Shown here: positions 13,036-13,774 of the stretch, piece after piece
How positions within the stretch are numbered: position 1 is the stretch's first letter
How the letters are laid out: each line of letters starts with the position of its first letter
Origin: a bacterium
Lineage (GTDB): Bacteria; JAUVQV01; DATDCY01
DNA length: 13,774 bases
Assembly: GCA_036524115.1 (NCBI GenBank)
Contig: DATDCY010000255.1
Location: 1-13,774 of the forward strand
Direction of reading: 5' to 3'
Notes under the pieces: generated by a model
What the model saw: the letters and a program-made list of their open reading frames with translations, nothing else
What the model was told of the DNA's origin: nothing
Databases searched by the model: none
Program-made: the position numbers and the translations under genes

Positions 13036-13774
13036 CGCATAGGGGAGCGTGAGGATCACGGAGGTGCCCTCGTCCTGGATGCTCTGGATCTCGAGGCGCC
13101 CGCCGTGGTGCTGGAGGATCTCGCGCGCCAGGAAGAGCCCGAGCCCGCTGCCGTTCTCCTTGAGCGTCGTGAACGGCGTCGTCAGCCGCGAGAGCGCCTC
13201 GGGCGGGATCCCCTCGCCCGTGTCGCTGACGGTGATGCGATAGCCGGCCGGCGAGTCCTCGGTCGACACCGTGATCGCGCCGCCGGCCTTCATCGCGTCG
13301 CGCGAGTTGGCGAAGAGATTCAGCAGCACCCGGCGCAGCTGCCGCTGATTGAGGCGCAGCGTGGCCGGGCGGGCCCGGAAGGCGGTGCCGACGGCGATGG
13401 CGCGGCGCGCGTTCTCGGCGGCGACGTCGGCGACGAAGGCGCGCAGGAACTCCTCGATGTCCGTCTCCTGGCGCTCGCCGCCGGCCAGGCGCGCCAGCGC
13501 GAGGTAGCTCTCGACGATCTCGTTGAGCCGCTCGACCTCCTCCTCGAGCACGTGGCAGTAGTGGCGCAGCCGCTCCGCCTGGGGGCCCCGGGTGCGGCGC
13601 ACGCGCTCCTGCAGCAGATCGGAGTTGAGGAAGATCGAGTTGAGCGGCGAGCGGATCTCGTGCGCGACCTTGCCGGCGACGATCGCCATCGCCGAGAGCT
13701 TCTCCGAACGCTCGAGACGGCGCTGGAGCTCGAGCACCTCGGTGCGGTCGAGGACCCAGGCGAGCAGGCGGGCG
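13033..13774 (-). CDS. Sensor histidine kinase, C-terminal part (start beyond window)
   Basis: The frame is open to the right edge, so about 247 C-terminal residues are seen and the N-terminus is missing. The first residues, LLAWVLDRTEVLELQRRLERSEKLSAM split here as the tail of a PAS-like domain (DRTE) and a coiled linker, lead to the HisKA H-box KVAHEIRSPLNSIFL, where the usual Asn after Arg is Ser. HATPase elements follow: N-box LLNLFANSRDAM, G1 DTGEGIPPEAL, F-box-like TTPFTTLKE, G2 GSGLGLFLA, and the closing strand EGTSVILTLPYA. There is no receiver domain at the C-terminus. It probably phosphorylates a separate regulator encoded to the right of the window. An internal GTG at 13737 could be mistaken for a start, but the sequence continues as coding upstream of it. 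Signal and partner are unknown. Confidence 0.93.
   Translation of the reverse strand, partial: ARLLAWVLDRTEVLELQRRLERSEKLSAMAIVAGKVAHEIRSPLNSIFLNSDLLQERVRRTRGPQAERLRHYCHVLEEEVERLNEIVESYLALARLAGGERQETDIEEFLRAFVADVAAENARRAIAVGTAFRARPATLRLNQRQLRRVLLNLFANSRDAMKAGGAITVSTEDSPAGYRITVSDTGEGIPPEALSRLTTPFTTLKENGSGLGLFLAREILQHHGGRLEIQSIQDEGTSVILTLPYA

Noticed and set aside
12690-13042. Short open frames in the 12.6-13.0 kb gap as possible small proteins
   Set aside because: No ribosome binding site with a matching start and no domain. The sequence is better explained by inverted repeats than by coding.

Overview
The window is GC-rich chromosomal DNA (roughly 70% GC by eye), densely coding on both strands. 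The best lineage clue is a secreted multiheme cytochrome that mixes CxxCH with CX4CH heme motifs. That mix is typical of the Geobacter-type CX4CH/CxxCH cytochrome family, so I infer a Desulfuromonadota/deltaproteobacteria-like Gram-negative bacterium with anaerobic respiratory metabolism. Species cannot be told from the sequence. There are no tRNAs, rRNAs, CRISPR arrays or transposase genes that I can see.

Layout. (1) 1-182, minus: start of a family 2 glycosyltransferase cut by the window edge. (2) 418-1797, minus: a compact sulfur-relay operon read as tusB/dsrH, a DsrE/TusD-like gene with a cysteine cluster, a DsrF/TusC-like gene and a tusA-like gene. It has a strong sigma-70-type promoter at 1843-1871 and a very good rho-independent terminator at 332-391. 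(3) 2029-9416, plus: a long, tightly packed run of hsp20, dnaJ-like, hspR-like, a short RpoD-like sigma factor, a membrane histidine kinase, an NtrC-type response regulator and truB. Most junctions overlap or are under 25 nt. The one large gap, between kinase and regulator, is filled by a 144-bp inverted-repeat element that also supplies the kinase stop codon. (4) 9431-11788, minus: an exported multiheme c-type cytochrome with 17 candidate heme sites, convergent with truB. (5) 11900-12643, plus: an RsmE-family rRNA methyltransferase, divergent from the cytochrome. (6) 12644-13032: a 389-bp non-coding gap with several nested inverted repeats. (7) 13033-13774, minus: the C-terminal half of a second histidine kinase running off the right edge.

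How the genes may work together. The Tus/Dsr set would pass persulfide sulfur between cysteines, for tRNA 2-thiouridine synthesis or for dissimilatory or sulfur-trafficking metabolism. The plus-strand run joins protein-quality-control genes (small heat-shock protein, J-protein) to a likely autoregulatory HspR repressor and to an alternative-type sigma factor, with no dnaK or grpE in view. The kinase and sigma-54 activator downstream form an obvious two-component pair. truB and rsmE are RNA-modification housekeeping genes whose placement may be incidental. The points most worth a second look are the mini heat-shock/sigma operon, the kinase-terminating dyad element, the structured gap at 12.7-13.0 kb, the mixed heme motifs of the cytochrome and the CCxCxxC cluster in the DsrE-like protein.
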